Of a stretch of 34,852 nt of DNA, positions 22,954 through 30,527 are shown piece by piece (the stretch's first letter is position 1; every line of letters starts with the position of its first letter). The notes under the pieces are model-generated. The model was not told the origin of the DNA. It saw only the letters and a list, made by a program, of their open reading frames with translations, and made no database searches. The position numbers were made by a program, and so were the translations under genes. Source of the DNA: Bacillus solitudinis (GTDB lineage Bacteria; Bacillota; Bacilli; Bacillales; Bacillaceae_D); the NCBI RefSeq assembly GCF_002797395.1, contig NZ_KZ454943.1, forward strand, positions 102,342 to 137,193. Reading direction: 5' to 3'.

Positions 22954-23087
22954 TCACTACGTCTAGCTAAATAGTCCAAAACCTTCCAAGTGCTGAGAAA
23001 TGGTAGGTTATTTAGTGTACTCATTTTTAGTATATCATTTGCATTTAAACTTTTTTATTGAAAAATATTGACAAACTATTAGCTGGT

Positions 23088-23158
23088 TTAGCGCAATAAG
23101 CCAAAGGAGCTACCGTTACGACAGCTCCCACTCTTTCGCTCAAGCACCCGTTAGTGAA
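23088..23158 (-). repeat. Right flank of junction J23
   Basis: In gene orientation motif A is TTTTCACTAACGGGTGC, followed by a GGGAGCTGTCGTAACGGTAGCTCC hairpin and arm L TTATTGCGCTAA, where the IS begins. Motif A begins four bases after the stop codon of the small gene at 23163. Confidence 0.82.
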
Positions 23159-23162
23159 AATT

Positions 23163-23324
23163 TTACTCTTCTTTTTTTGAAAGAAGTTTGATGATTTTTT
23201 CATTTTGTTCTATCTGTTGTTCCAAACGATATTGCAGTATTTTTAATTTATCATTCATTAAAAATACTGCAATAACTAATGCAACAAATTCGACAATTAA
23301 AATCAACGTTAACGCTTCTCCCAC
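23163..23324 (-). CDS. Small membrane protein with coiled coil
   Basis: The product has 53 residues from GTG at 23324, six bases after AAAGGGGTG. One membrane helix (LTLILIVEFVALVIAVFLM, residues 5-23) is followed by a long amphipathic helix (LKILQYRLEQQIEQNEKII, continuing to KLLSKKEE). The plan matches the 57-residue protein at 3987-4160 although the sequences differ. It is a complete single-gene cassette. Its function is unknown. Confidence 0.7.
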   Translation of the reverse strand: MGEALTLILIVEFVALVIAVFLMNDKLKILQYRLEQQIEQNEKIIKLLSKKEE

Positions 23325-23361
23325 TTCTAACACCCCTTTACTTTAGTCATTAATTACTTTT

Positions 23362-23460
23362 TTCTTGTTTAACTCTTCTGTCTCGTTAGCGCAATAAGCA
23401 ACAGGAGCTGCCGAATGACAACTCCTGTTGTTAAACTCATGCACCTGTTACTTGAAGAAG
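23362..23460 (-). repeat. Cassette junction J25
   Basis: Motif A is TTCTTCAAGTAACAGGTGC, the hairpin CAGGAGTTGTCATTCGGCAGCTCCTG, arm L TTATTGCGCTAAC, spacer GAGACAG and arm R AAGAGTTAAACAAG. Arm L and the GGAGCTG hairpin are nearly the same as in J23, next door. Confidence 0.82.
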
Positions 23461-23470
23461 AGATTTTTTC

Positions 23471-23740
23471 TTAAGCAGGTGGTCCCATCATATATTCTGC
23501 AAAAATCGCTAAAGAACAAAAAGCTAAACTGTTTATATTGGCAACAATAGAAATTACTGAGAGAGAAATTCTTTTCTTCTTAGAACGATATTTACCCAAC
23601 GACTTAATCGAAAAAACTAATCCAGCAATAAAAAGAATAAACCACAAAATGTATGAGTAATTGGGAAATTTAAGAAAATTGATAATAAAAATAGTATTTA
23701 ATAATAAAATCAAAAACAATGCAAAATTATAAAGTTTCAT
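23471..23740 (-). CDS. Small integral membrane protein
   Basis: The 89-residue product has three predicted membrane helices: residues 6-24 (ALFLILLLNTIFIINFL), 30-46 (ILWFILFIAGLVFSIKS) and 60-82 (LSVISIVANINSLAFCSLAIFA), with a lysine/arginine-rich loop between the second and third. The start follows AAAGGGTG. No family is recognised. It is a single-gene cassette. Confidence 0.7.
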   Translation of the reverse strand: MKLYNFALFLILLLNTIFIINFLKFPNYSYILWFILFIAGLVFSIKSLGKYRSKKKRISLSVISIVANINSLAFCSLAIFAEYMMGPPA

Positions 23741-23785
23741 TTTCTCACCCTTTTAGTCATATCGAACACCATCATAACACAATTA

Positions 23786-23999
23786 CTTCTTCAATAATCC
23801 TGCCAAGTTAGTCGAGCAAGGAAAGCGATGATTCGAATATTCAAGCATCGCCCCCGTTAATTTAAGTACATTGATTCACAAACTTGTTCTTTTTCATCTG
23901 CTATTAGCACTGTAATGCTGCCCCTTGCGTAGAAATAACATTAACAAAAATAGCGTCAAACCTTCTAGGCTTAACGCTACTAATATTCATTTACTTAAA
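23786..23999 (-). repeat. Two consecutive junctions J26 and J27 around an empty unit
   Basis: J26 (23786-23870) has arm R GATTATTGAAGAAG, spacer TTGGCAG, arm L TTGCTCGACTAAC, the GCGATGC-type hairpin and motif A AAATTAACGGGGGC. J27 (about 23917-23999) has spacer GGGGCAG and the hairpin AGCGTTAAGCCTAGAAGGTTTGACGCT. The 45 bp between them include the TTAAGTACATTGATTCAC tail and no gene. Confidence 0.75.
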
Positions 24000-24012
24000 G
24001 AAAACTGTTTTC

Positions 24013-24810
24013 TTAAATCCACTCTTTTCCATGTTCACGAATAAATTGAAGTTCATTTTGATAATGTTCAAGATGCCCTTCATCTATCATCTTTTGAAAA
24101 GCCACATCACCTTCACTGGCTTTTTTTATCATGTATTTACATAATCCTTCAACTCGTAGCAATACCATCTCTAAAAAGCCTTTTTCCATTCCCTCAATAC
24201 CATAGGATTCAAAAAATAAATTAACCCTTTGTTTTATGCGGTCTCCATCCTTTAATGGATCATAGCAAACTGCCTCACCTGTTTTAGTATTATAAGGTCT
24301 ACTTAAAGGGACGCAAGTGTAAAGAGTATAGGCTATGTCCCAAAGTCTTGGACCTGGACCAGCAACATCAAAATCAATAATGCCTACTGGTCTTTTGTGA
24401 TTAAAAATAATATTGTATATGGCAAAATCATTGTGGCATACAACTTCTATTTTGTTTGGAGTATTATCTATCGGTTTCCAATCATCTGATAACGGAAAGT
24501 CACTCACAGCATCATGGTAAAGACGAAGCATTCTCGCTATTTCTTTTAAGACATCATTAGACCACATGTATTCTTTTAAAGGATAATTACCTGCGTCTCC
24601 TTCAATAAATGATAATATCTCTCTTCCTTTTTCATCAATACCTAAAAACTTTGGTGCGTAACTGAAACCTTTGTTCTCCAAATGCTTTAACAACTTATGA
24701 ATTTTGGGGCTATCTTCCTTTAAGTCTCGTCGCACAGTATCTCCCGAACGATATACGTTTGAGACATTCCCACCTGATAACATTTCTTCGTTTTCGTACT
24801 GACTTTTCAT
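24013..24810 (-). CDS. Phosphotransferase of the APH/choline-kinase fold
   Basis: The product has 265 residues from ATG at 24810, about nine bases after GGGGGAA. The Brenner catalytic motif is complete: His126, Asp128 and Asn133 in VVCHNDFAIYNII, with the metal-binding Asp146 in VGIIDFDVAGPG. The N-lobe has MLSGGNVSNVYRSGDTVRR. This family phosphorylates aminoglycosides, macrolides, sugars or amino-alcohols with ATP or GTP; the sequence alone does not give the substrate, so resistance should not be assumed. It is a single-gene cassette. Confidence 0.88.
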   Translation of the reverse strand: MKSQYENEEMLSGGNVSNVYRSGDTVRRDLKEDSPKIHKLLKHLENKGFSYAPKFLGIDEKGREILSFIEGDAGNYPLKEYMWSNDVLKEIARMLRLYHDAVSDFPLSDDWKPIDNTPNKIEVVCHNDFAIYNIIFNHKRPVGIIDFDVAGPGPRLWDIAYTLYTCVPLSRPYNTKTGEAVCYDPLKDGDRIKQRVNLFFESYGIEGMEKGFLEMVLLRVEGLCKYMIKKASEGDVAFQKMIDEGHLEHYQNELQFIREHGKEWI

Positions 24811-25225
24811 TATTAAAAATTCCCCCAATTTAGGGACGCTATGATTGTGTCAATAGAGATGTATTTTTACCCATAAATAAAAGCAGATGCACAAAGGTAT
24901 CTGCTTGGTAATGGGGATTTAATTGTCCACACCATGTATCCCCTGAATGATTTCAGATAGACGAATAAACGTATCCTTTATTATCAAGGACCGATTAACG
25001 TCTCTATCCAATTAATTAATCATTTCAAGGTATTCCACATATGTAGTATAGATTCCCCTTTCTTTACATCTCTAATTCAGATATTACCAAAGATTTCTAA
25101 ATAAATGAAGAGGATTTTATTTATTTATTATATTGTTCTGTCTATTCAAATATCTCGTCTCGAAAGTGTATATCATTTCCTCTGAGATAAATACCAACAA
25201 AAGTGTCTTGTTCAACTAACCTGAC
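24811..25225 (-). other. Gene-poor stretch with remnants
   Basis: No convincing gene is present. A hairpin AAGCAGATACC/GTGCATCTGC lies at 24880-24906. A minus-strand frame without a proper start (about 24920-25016, ending KDTFIRLSEIIQGIHGVDN) may be the 3' end of a lost gene. At 25209-25225, arm R of a junction (CAGGTTAGTTGAACAA in gene orientation) begins the junction split by the next element. Confidence 0.4.
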
Positions 25226-25537
25226 CTTATATGTAGTATGAATTTCGACCGTATCTAACGTTAATAAACATGCAAAAAAAGCCTGTTTCCTATCTTTGTT
25301 TACTTGTTATATATAGTTAATAATTATAGTTTTCAACGTAAACAACGATAGGACTTTCCTGGGAGGGGGGTATGATAGGCTGGCTTGCCTGCTGAAACAC
25401 CTACTTCAGCCTTTCAGGACCAATCATGCCCCCCAGAGGCTCCAGGTCAAGTCCTTATACGCTTATCTATGATTACATGTAAACAAAGGTAAAAGGTGCA
25501 CCATATCAATGTTTTTGAACGGATACTACATATAAGG
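25226..25537. mobile_element. 312-bp MITE-like element in a junction spacer
   Basis: Ends are inverted copies of CCTTATATGTAGTAT (25226-25240 and 25523-25537). Inside lies a second inverted pair (CTTTGTTTACTTGT near 25294 and ACATGTAAACAAAG near 25474), then a GC-rich core (25350-25456) that folds through GGACTT/AAGTCC, CCTGG/CCAGG and GGGGGGTATGAT/ATCATGCCCCCC, with a third arm AGGCTG/CAGCCT. There is no coding capacity. It splits a junction: CAGGTTAGTTGAACAA on one side, TTATTAAAGTAAAGCAC on the other (gene orientation). Confidence 0.7.
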
Positions 25538-25604
25538 GTGCTTTACTTTAATAAGAAAACAGGCAATCACTGAATATTGAAGGATTGCCCCCTTTAGCTT
25601 AATA
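25538..25604 (-). repeat. Junction J28, part beyond the MITE-like element
   Basis: Motif A is TTATTAAGCTAAAGGGGGC, the hairpin GGCAATCCTTCAATATTCAGTGATTGCC with TTTTCTTATT after it, and arm L TTATTAAAGTAAA. The other half is at 25209-25225. Confidence 0.8.
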
Positions 25605-25609
25605 ACATT

Positions 25610-26104
25610 TCATTCAATATCTAAGGAGAAAGAATAACTTGCGGTTCCCTGTTCCCAATGAGCAAGAACCTCGAAAATTTTAATGCCTTCATGATTTGTA
25701 AGGTCTAACTCATTGTATGACCCTATAACATTTTTTTCAGTATCCCAATCTCTTATCTGGAATTGCGTTGGAGACATTTCAAATTCTAATGTAACAATCG
25801 TGTTTGAATTTACTTTTACTGGTTCTTGTTTCTCAACAATACTTGTAGGAGCATCTGCATCAGCAGCGATTGAAGCACCATTTCCATTATCATCAATATA
25901 ACTCCAAGTATAAGTTCCTAGTATAGCTTCGATTTTATCTTCACCGACTGAAATTACTAAATTAGGTGGTCTAAGTATTTGGGAAGTATTTTCATCTAGT
26001 TTATTACTATCAGTATAGTTAGCCTCTTGATTATTATTTGAACATCCTACTACCGTAATAAATGTGAGTAGGATTAATAAATAAGAAGTAAGCCTCTTCT
26101 TCAT
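25610..26104 (-). CDS. Predicted lipoprotein
   Basis: The product has 164 residues with signal peptide MKKRLTSYLLILLTFITVVG and lipobox VVGC, so it should be anchored outside the membrane. The mature domain (RPPNLVISVGEDKIEAILGT, YTWSYIDDNGNGASIAADA, VTLEFEMSPTQFQIRDWD, FEVLAHWEQGTASYSFSLDIE) is beta-rich and resembles widespread Bacillus lipoprotein domains of unknown role, with the Y-x-W motif. The start is behind AAGGGGGAA. It is a single-gene cassette. Confidence 0.78.
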   Translation of the reverse strand: MKKRLTSYLLILLTFITVVGCSNNNQEANYTDSNKLDENTSQILRPPNLVISVGEDKIEAILGTYTWSYIDDNGNGASIAADADAPTSIVEKQEPVKVNSNTIVTLEFEMSPTQFQIRDWDTEKNVIGSYNELDLTNHEGIKIFEVLAHWEQGTASYSFSLDIE

Positions 26105-26129
26105 TTTGTTCCCCCTTTTTTATGATAGA

Positions 26130-26249
26130 CGCCACTTCAACAAAAAAAGCTTCAATTTTCCGGTGCTTCTTCCACTAAACGCTCCGTTACTTCAACAAGA
26201 GGAAGGTGATAACCTTTATAAAGCTATCGCTACCCGTTTGTTGAAGAAG
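26130..26249 (-). repeat. Cassette junction J29
   Basis: Motif A is TTCTTCAACAAACGGGTAGC, the hairpin GATAGCTTTATAAAGGTTATC, arm L TTGTTGAAGTAAC, spacer GGAGC and arm R GTTTAGTGGAAGAAG. A second motif-like TTGTTGAAGTGGC is at 26130-26142, so this may be a fused double site. Confidence 0.75.
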
Positions 26250-26252
26250 GAT

Positions 26253-26771
26253 TTATATTAAAAAAGCTGTATCAGTCCACCCATAAGCAATATCTTTATA
26301 CGTTTGACCTTTTAATTCTAACACCCCTTCTCGTACTTCTTTGCCTCCAAGGGATTTATAAAATTCTCTGGCAGAAATATTGTTTTCAAGTACAAGGACG
26401 AGTAAAGAATTAAAACCATTCTCTCTCAACTGCTTTGTCACAGCCGTAAATAGCTTTCTACCTAAGCCCAATCCTTGGTATTCATCTAAAATATAAATTG
26501 CGTGTAATTCACCGTTGTACAAGGGGTCATTACCCCTTTCTGGTCCACCCGATGCAAAACCAACAATATTTCCTTCTTTGTCCTCTGCCACATAAATAAA
26601 CATATCTTTATCAGACAATACATTTAGATGACGTTTCTCGGACCATTCATATGTTAAGTTTTCAATAAAATCGGAATCCACTATACCTTTATAAGTTGTT
26701 CGCCAACTATCGATATGAACTTTAGCTATGGATGGTATGTCCTCATGTGTAGCTATTCTAATATTAAACAT
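26253..26771 (-). CDS. GNAT family N-acetyltransferase
   Basis: The 172-residue product has the classical GNAT layout: FNIRIATHEDIPSIAKVHIDSWRTTY at the start, AEDKEGNIVGFASGGPE, the acetyl-CoA motif LHAIYILDEYQGLGLGRKLFTAV (Q-G-L-G-L-G) and LVLENNISAREFYKSLGG near the end. The ribosome site GGAG is about eleven bases from the ATG, a little far. The substrate is unknown. It is a single-gene cassette with motif A directly after its stop. Confidence 0.92.
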   Translation of the reverse strand: MFNIRIATHEDIPSIAKVHIDSWRTTYKGIVDSDFIENLTYEWSEKRHLNVLSDKDMFIYVAEDKEGNIVGFASGGPERGNDPLYNGELHAIYILDEYQGLGLGRKLFTAVTKQLRENGFNSLLVLVLENNISAREFYKSLGGKEVREGVLELKGQTYKDIAYGWTDTAFLI

Positions 26772-26819
26772 TGTTTTATCAACTCCAGAAACCTATTATA
26801 TCCCTTATAGGTTCAATTC

Positions 26820-26901
26820 CTACCTCAATTATCCTGCCCGATAGTGGAACAAGGAAAGCGACGCTTCACTGTTCAAGCATCGCACCCGATAGTTGAAGAA
26901 C
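26820..26901 (-). repeat. Cassette junction J30
   Basis: Motif A is TTCTTCAACTATCGGGTGC, the hairpin GCGATGCTTGAACAGTGAAGCGTCGC, arm L TTGTTCCACTATC, spacer GGGCAG and arm R GATAATTGAGGTAGG. Both motif A and arm L carry the same variant CTATC in place of CTAAC. Confidence 0.85.
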
Positions 26902-26905
26902 AATA

Positions 26906-27463
26906 TTAAAGTTTGTCCCATAATCTTTCTGCGTGTCTTAGCAATTTGCCATCAAAAGTTAATTTATATATATCTGGCATATCGAGATTTTGCCAAAAAG
27001 AAAAATCATATTGTTTGTCAAAGAAATTCATGATTAGAACCATTATATTTCCATGTGTTCCGGTAACTACATTTTTATCTTTGTAACTCTCTAATACATT
27101 ATAAGTGGAATCTACACCTCTTTTTTGTGCGACAAAGTTAGACTCACCTCCTTCCCATGAAAAGTTGTAGTCTTCCCATACTTTTGTTATCGCAAGAGTA
27201 AAATCTTCAGCAGGGACTGTGGTTAAAGTACGTTCTTTAAAACCATCTATAATTTCAACTTTTCTATTTATGTGTTCAGCTATGCCAGCGACAGTTTGGA
27301 CAGCTCGTTTATACGGACTTGAAACTACAATATCAACTTCCTCTTTTTCTAATAATTTAGTAACTCTTGTTGCATCAGTAAAACCTCTTTCCGATAAAGG
27401 TCTATTTAATTCATCGGGTGTGTATGTAGAGTGTGCATGCCTAACAAAATATAAATTAGTCAA
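26906..27463 (-). CDS. Histidine phosphatase (phosphoglycerate mutase-like)
   Basis: The product has 185 residues from TTG at 27463 behind AGGAG. The catalytic R-H-G-type motif is LYFVRHAHST (His9 forms the phospho-enzyme), with VVSSPYKRAVQTVAGIAEHI and the second histidine in VVTGTHGNIMVLI. It belongs to the broad phosphatase branch rather than the glycolytic mutases, whose length is about 230-250. The substrate is unknown. It is a single-gene cassette; motif A of J30 starts five bases after its stop. Confidence 0.9.
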   Translation of the reverse strand: MTNLYFVRHAHSTYTPDELNRPLSERGFTDATRVTKLLEKEEVDIVVSSPYKRAVQTVAGIAEHINRKVEIIDGFKERTLTTVPAEDFTLAITKVWEDYNFSWEGGESNFVAQKRGVDSTYNVLESYKDKNVVTGTHGNIMVLIMNFFDKQYDFSFWQNLDMPDIYKLTFDGKLLRHAERLWDKL

Positions 27464-27507
27464 GTTAATATCAACTCCTAATAATTTTTCATTTTTGTTA
27501 TATTAAA

Positions 27508-27594
27508 CCGCTTCTTTATTTTACCATTTTTACCTATGGAAGGTTGAAAAAAAGCGTCCCTAATTAAAGGAACGCACCCTTTAGCTTAATAAAG
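27508..27594 (-). repeat. Cassette junction J31
   Basis: Motif A is TTATTAAGCTAAAGGGTGC, the hairpin GCGTTCCTTTAATTAGGGACGC followed by TTTTTTTC (a good terminator), and a drifted arm region TAAAATAAAGAAGCGG. Confidence 0.7.
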
Positions 27595-27595
27595 A

Positions 27596-27826
27596 CTAGC
27601 TTTCTTCCCATCTTAAAAATGCCCAAAATTGCAATTTCTCCATTTCTAACGGAAACCTATGATTTATATACTCTTCTTTACAGTATATATTACGGGTGAA
27701 TATTCCTTTCCAAACTATATTTTTCCAATCCTGTTCTTGATGATATTCTTTTGTAAATACTTTTGCTTCAAAAAATAGAAATAACCCAAAGAGTACAAAA
27801 AATATAGGACCGAAACAATGCCACAC
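27596..27826 (-). CDS. Short protein with one membrane helix
   Basis: The frame encodes 76 residues from GTG at 27826. MWHCFGPIFFVLFGLFLFFEAKVF is one membrane helix, and the rest (EYHQEQDWKNIVWKGIFTRN, then LQFWAFLRWEES) is unusually tryptophan-rich. The ribosome site is weak (AAAGG), and no junction lies upstream, so the 5' end may be truncated. It closes the run of cassettes before the spore-type genes. Confidence 0.45.
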   Translation of the reverse strand: MWHCFGPIFFVLFGLFLFFEAKVFTKEYHQEQDWKNIVWKGIFTRNIYCKEEYINHRFPLEMEKLQFWAFLRWEES

Positions 27827-28040
27827 CTTTAATCATGACCGTCCTATACACACATACAATCGCTCTTTTACTAACAGAAATAAATTAAATTTTCCTATTG
27901 AAGGGATTGATTTTGATTCTGTCAAAAGCGTGGGAATGTTATGAAGCCGACAGGAGAAATCTAAATTTGCCTTACATATACGGTAACATAACCCAAGCTG
28001 GGAGAATATCATACTGGTGTAAAGAAAGGAGAGCTGTTAA

Positions 28041-28448
28041 GTGAACAACAACATCCAAATGAATCCTCATCAATTTCAGGGTGATTACCATCCTGACCAA
28101 ATTAAAGGTCTATGTAAAAAGTATATGAACTACCATGTTATAGGACAACTGAGTGATGGATCACAGTTTGATGGTATTATCGATAGCATGGATGAAGAAG
28201 GTGTTACTATGTTAGTTCCCGAAGATGTTGATGCAGGACAAATGAATAGGCAATTTGGCTATGGAGATGATGATTACTACGATAATGATTACGATTACGA
28301 TGATTACGGACGACCTCGCAGGAGAAGATTTCGTCGATTCCGCCGACGTCGTTTCCCATTTCGTTTTTTTAGAAGAATATTCCGTTACCCATATTACTAC
28401 CCTCCTTACCCTTATTATCCCTGGTATGGATACGGTGGTGGATACTAG
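28041..28448 (+). CDS. Spore coat-like protein, Arg- and Tyr-rich
   Basis: The product has 135 residues from GTG at 28041 behind AAAGGAGAG. It has three parts: residues 1-75 fold-forming (LCKKYMNYHVIGQLSDGSQ, DGIIDSMDEEGVTMLVPED), 76-92 acidic and tyrosine-rich (DDDYYDNDYDYDD), 93-115 very arginine-rich (RPRRRRFRRFRRRRFPF), and 116-135 Tyr/Pro/Gly (YPYYYPPYPYYPWYGYGG). Low-complexity Arg/Tyr tails of this kind are common in Bacillus coat and exosporium proteins. The role is inferred from composition only. It has its own terminator and is not a cassette. Confidence 0.75.
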   Translation: MNNNIQMNPHQFQGDYHPDQIKGLCKKYMNYHVIGQLSDGSQFDGIIDSMDEEGVTMLVPEDVDAGQMNRQFGYGDDDYYDNDYDYDDYGRPRRRRFRRFRRRRFPFRFFRRIFRYPYYYPPYPYYPWYGYGGGY

Positions 28449-28471
28449 TTATAGCCCCTTTAAATAGTGAT

Positions 28472-28498
28472 TTAAGGCAGCATAAATGCTGCCTTTTA
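28472..28498 (+). terminator. Terminator of the coat-like gene
   Basis: AAGGCAGCAT and ATGCTGCCTT form a 10-bp stem with a two-base loop, followed by TTT. Confidence 0.82.
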
Positions 28499-28543
28499 AA
28501 CTGAAGTAGCGCCAACAATGATGTAATCTTAAAAAGAATACTA

Positions 28544-28622
28544 TAACTTCAATATTAAACTCCCTCTTTAACACAAAAGCGACTGCTCTTATTGAACAAT
28601 CGCTCCCGTCTGTTTAAGTACA
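28544..28622 (-). repeat. Cassette junction J32 (partial)
   Basis: The hairpin GCGATTGTTCAATAAGAGCAGTCGC is flanked by GTACTTAAACAGACGGGAGC as motif A and GTTAAAGAGGGAGTTTAATATTG as drifted arms. It follows a broken Lrp gene and is the only junction inside the spore-gene block. Confidence 0.6.
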
Positions 28623-28652
28623 TTACTTCATAAATCACGATTATGTTAATGG

Positions 28653-29003
28653 CTATTTATCAATAACAATTGATAATTTATAGTTGGCATGCTCGTTTAA
28701 TTCTTCTAAAAATTGATTCATTCGTTTATTGGATGGAAATTTACATTCAAGAAGATAACAACCATCTCCACTAATCTTATAGTTACGTACAAGATATTGT
28801 TCCTGCGTTTTGATGAACGATAAATATGGCTGATGGTTAGTGCTTTGTGTAAAGATCGTTAGAAAAGCATGTATATAAAATCCCAATTTAACTTGGTTAA
28901 CATTAATGGTATAACCCTCAATCACTCCACTATCTTCCAATTTTGCCACTCTAGCTGAAACAGCTGGACCGGTCAAATGGACTTTCTCACCTAATTCTTT
29001 CAT
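28653..29003 (-). pseudogene. Lrp/AsnC-family regulator with damaged N-terminus
   Basis: The frame has the recognition helix and wing of Lrp/AsnC proteins (SMKELGEKVHLTGPAVSARVAKLEDSGVIEGYTINVN) and a RAM-type ligand domain (LVRNYKISGDGCYLLECKFP). The first helix is wrong: upstream in frame is VVEQLDLQFDNKASMKEL, which looks like the usual opening E-Q-L-D-L-Q with several codons missing, and no start codon with a ribosome site is found. It is probably inactivated by a small in-frame deletion; translation from the ATG at 29003 would lack part of the DNA-binding domain. Confidence 0.65.
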
Positions 29004-29134
29004 TGAGGCTTTGTTATCGAATTGTAGATCTAGTTGTTCAACTACAAAGGTAAGATAAGATTCATTTGTACGAATGGAGCTGATACGGAAAACTAATTTC
29101 CGAAAAGCTATCTAATAACTGAGGAGGGGATGAA

Positions 29135-29486
29135 ATGGAAGGATTAACAATAAGCCAAATAGCAAAAGAAACAAGCGTCAATATTGAAACCATTCGATAT
29201 TATGAAAGGCGTGGGTTGATTTCTGAACCTCCTCGAACGGAATCAGGTTACAGAAAATTTCCTCAAAGTCGTGAAAAATAGTCAATTTATTAAGCGAACG
29301 CAAGATTTAGGGTTTACGCTCGAAGAAATTAAAAGTCTTTTATCTGCTTCAAATGATAAAATATTTCGTTCAGAGGAAATGCAGAATTTTGCAACAAGTA
29401 AAATTAAAGAGATTGAAACGAAAATTCATGATTTACACAAAATGAAAACATTAATTAATCCTAAAACGAATAACCTATCCCTCTAA
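29135..29486 (+). pseudogene. MerR-family regulator with frameshift
   Basis: ATG at 29135 behind GGAGGGG encodes a typical MerR helix-turn-helix ([20 protein letters not shown], then [19 protein letters not shown]), then the frame ends at 29280. Shifting by one base near 29265 continues with [25 protein letters not shown] and a dimerisation helix to 29486. The end (MKTLINPKTNNLSL) lacks the cysteines that bind metal in mercury-type MerR. No resistance genes are next to it. Both the frameshift and the lost C-terminus point to decay. Confidence 0.8.
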
Positions 29487-29517
29487 AACTGACGAATTTA
29501 TGTAAAGAAGAAATAAG

Positions 29518-29814
29518 TTAAAACCAATTTCTTCTTGAATTTTGTTGGGGAAAATCGAATAGTTTTGGCTTACTTACAGTGATATTATTATTAGTTAATT
29601 TCCGTTTTTCCTTATCTCTATCTATTAATGAATCAAGCTTTTGAATTGCCTTTTCTAGTTCTAGTTCATTTAAATCTCCCCTAGCATATAAACTACATAT
29701 CATGCCATAAGCAATTGCTTTTGTATCAATATCTACTTTCACTGTAAGGTCAACATCTGAGTTTCCGCTATGCCCAACCATTGTATTAAGTTTGTTTTCA
29801 ACAGGTTTCTGCAT
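29518..29814 (-). CDS. Hypothetical protein, possibly spore-associated
   Basis: The product has 98 residues, starting ATG at 29814 behind TTGGGAGG. The N-terminus has DVDLTVKVDIDTKAIAYGM, which echoes the D-V-D/I-D-I-T-V-D runs of the next gene upstream; a helix follows (LYARGDLNELELEKAIQKLD), then a basic tail. The shared Asp/Val pattern and adjacency suggest the pair is functionally linked, probably sporulation-related. I do not recognise the family. Confidence 0.6.
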   Translation of the reverse strand: MQKPVENKLNTMVGHSGNSDVDLTVKVDIDTKAIAYGMICSLYARGDLNELELEKAIQKLDSLIDRDKEKRKLTNNNITVSKPKLFDFPQQNSRRNWF

Positions 29815-29837
29815 ATTTTATCCTCCCAATATTGGAA

Positions 29838-29869
29838 AGGGATACTAGAAAGCTAGTATCCCTTATTTT
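29838..29869. terminator. Hairpin between two small genes
   Basis: GGGATACTAG and CTAGTATCCC pair perfectly around AAAG. The plus-strand side is followed by TTATTTTT, the minus-strand side by TTTCC. It lies between minus-strand genes and may attenuate the downstream one. Confidence 0.6.
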
Positions 29870-29871
29870 TC

Positions 29872-30183
29872 TTAAATGTCTAGTTCTTGATCTTGTTCTT
29901 GGTCTGAATCAGCATCTGATCTTGCACGTACTCTGGCTCGTGAGTTACTATCAACAGTTATATCTATATCCAACCTAGAGTTTCCACTATTAAAAACTTT
30001 AGCTCTGGCGATACTTGTGTTTTTGTCTTTTAAATTAATATCATTTTCATTATCTAGGTCATTATCAAGTCTAGAATCTAATTCCGTATCTACATCTACG
30101 TCACTACGAACCTCACTGTCAACATTATTCCTTGAACCTCTTCTGTTACCGAATCTATCTGGGTTTCTCCATACTCTACTCAT
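29872..30183 (-). CDS. Asp/Ser/Arg-rich low-complexity protein
   Basis: The product has 103 residues from ATG at 30183 behind AAAGGAGGGG. After a basic start (SRVWRNPDRFGNRRGSRNN) it is dominated by Asp/Val/Asn/Arg repeats (DSEVRSDVDVDTELDSRLD, LDIDITVDSNSRARVRARSD) and ends DSDQEQDQELDI. The alternating D-V-D/I-D strands recall spore-coat or exosporium structural proteins. There are no catalytic features or membrane segment. Together with the gene downstream it likely forms a two-gene unit. Confidence 0.65.
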   Translation of the reverse strand: MSRVWRNPDRFGNRRGSRNNVDSEVRSDVDVDTELDSRLDNDLDNENDINLKDKNTSIARAKVFNSGNSRLDIDITVDSNSRARVRARSDADSDQEQDQELDI

Positions 30184-30527
30184 TTGTACCCCTCCTTTCG
30201 TTTTAGACTTACTATAATTTATTCATATTGATAATTTATGATTGGACAAAGGTACTAAGAATATGGTAAATACTAGCGTATTCTTTAAATAAAGTTTGGA
30301 AAACCAAAATCAATTTATTACATATAGCGATAAGTGAAGTATATCCTTAGATTTACGCTATTCCTGTTATTCAAGTATCCTTACTTTCTTAACCAACCGA
30401 TTTTTATCAAATGTATAGTTTCTATATAAAAAAGTTTACTTAACATTCACATTTAAGGATTCACCTTGGAATAATGGACAAAGTTTTCACGTAATTATTA
30501 TAAATACAAGTTTTTAGGGGGAATTTA
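30184..30527. other. Intergenic stretch
   Basis: I see no gene, junction or repeat in these 344 bases. It is AT-rich and should hold the promoters of the two divergent flanking genes, but none stands out clearly. Confidence 0.5.

Larger units (their letters stand above)
21464..23087 (+). mobile_element. IS110-A copy 2 (complete)
   Basis: This 1,624-bp element has the same ends as copy 1. The left junction is CTGCCCCG-TT-CGTATTATAAGG and the right is CTATTAGCTGGT-TT-AGCGCAATAAGC, so TT is the likely crossover dinucleotide. Removing it restores CTGCCCCGTTAGCGCAATAAG, a normal junction. Confidence 0.92.

Noticed and set aside
24013-24810. Antibiotic resistance gene
   Set aside because: The phosphotransferase fold is clear, but nothing in the sequence shows the substrate, so resistance is not claimed.
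28255-28467. 70-codon frame in the coat-like gene
   Set aside because: It is a shadow of the low-complexity Asp/Tyr and Arg codons in another frame.
909-28622. Junctions as nothing more than transcription terminators
   Set aside because: Several hairpins with T-runs would work as terminators, but this does not explain conserved inverted arms, the spacer, or motif A at stop codons.
29022-29040. TAGTTGAACAAC in the Lrp remnant as a junction arm
   Set aside because: It matches arm R for eleven bases but lies in the codons V-E-Q-L expected in the gene, without spacer or hairpin; probably chance.
30017-30217. Plus-strand Ser/Leu-rich frame opposite the Asp-rich gene
   Set aside because: It is the complement of a repetitive GAT/GTA-rich gene and has no ribosome site.
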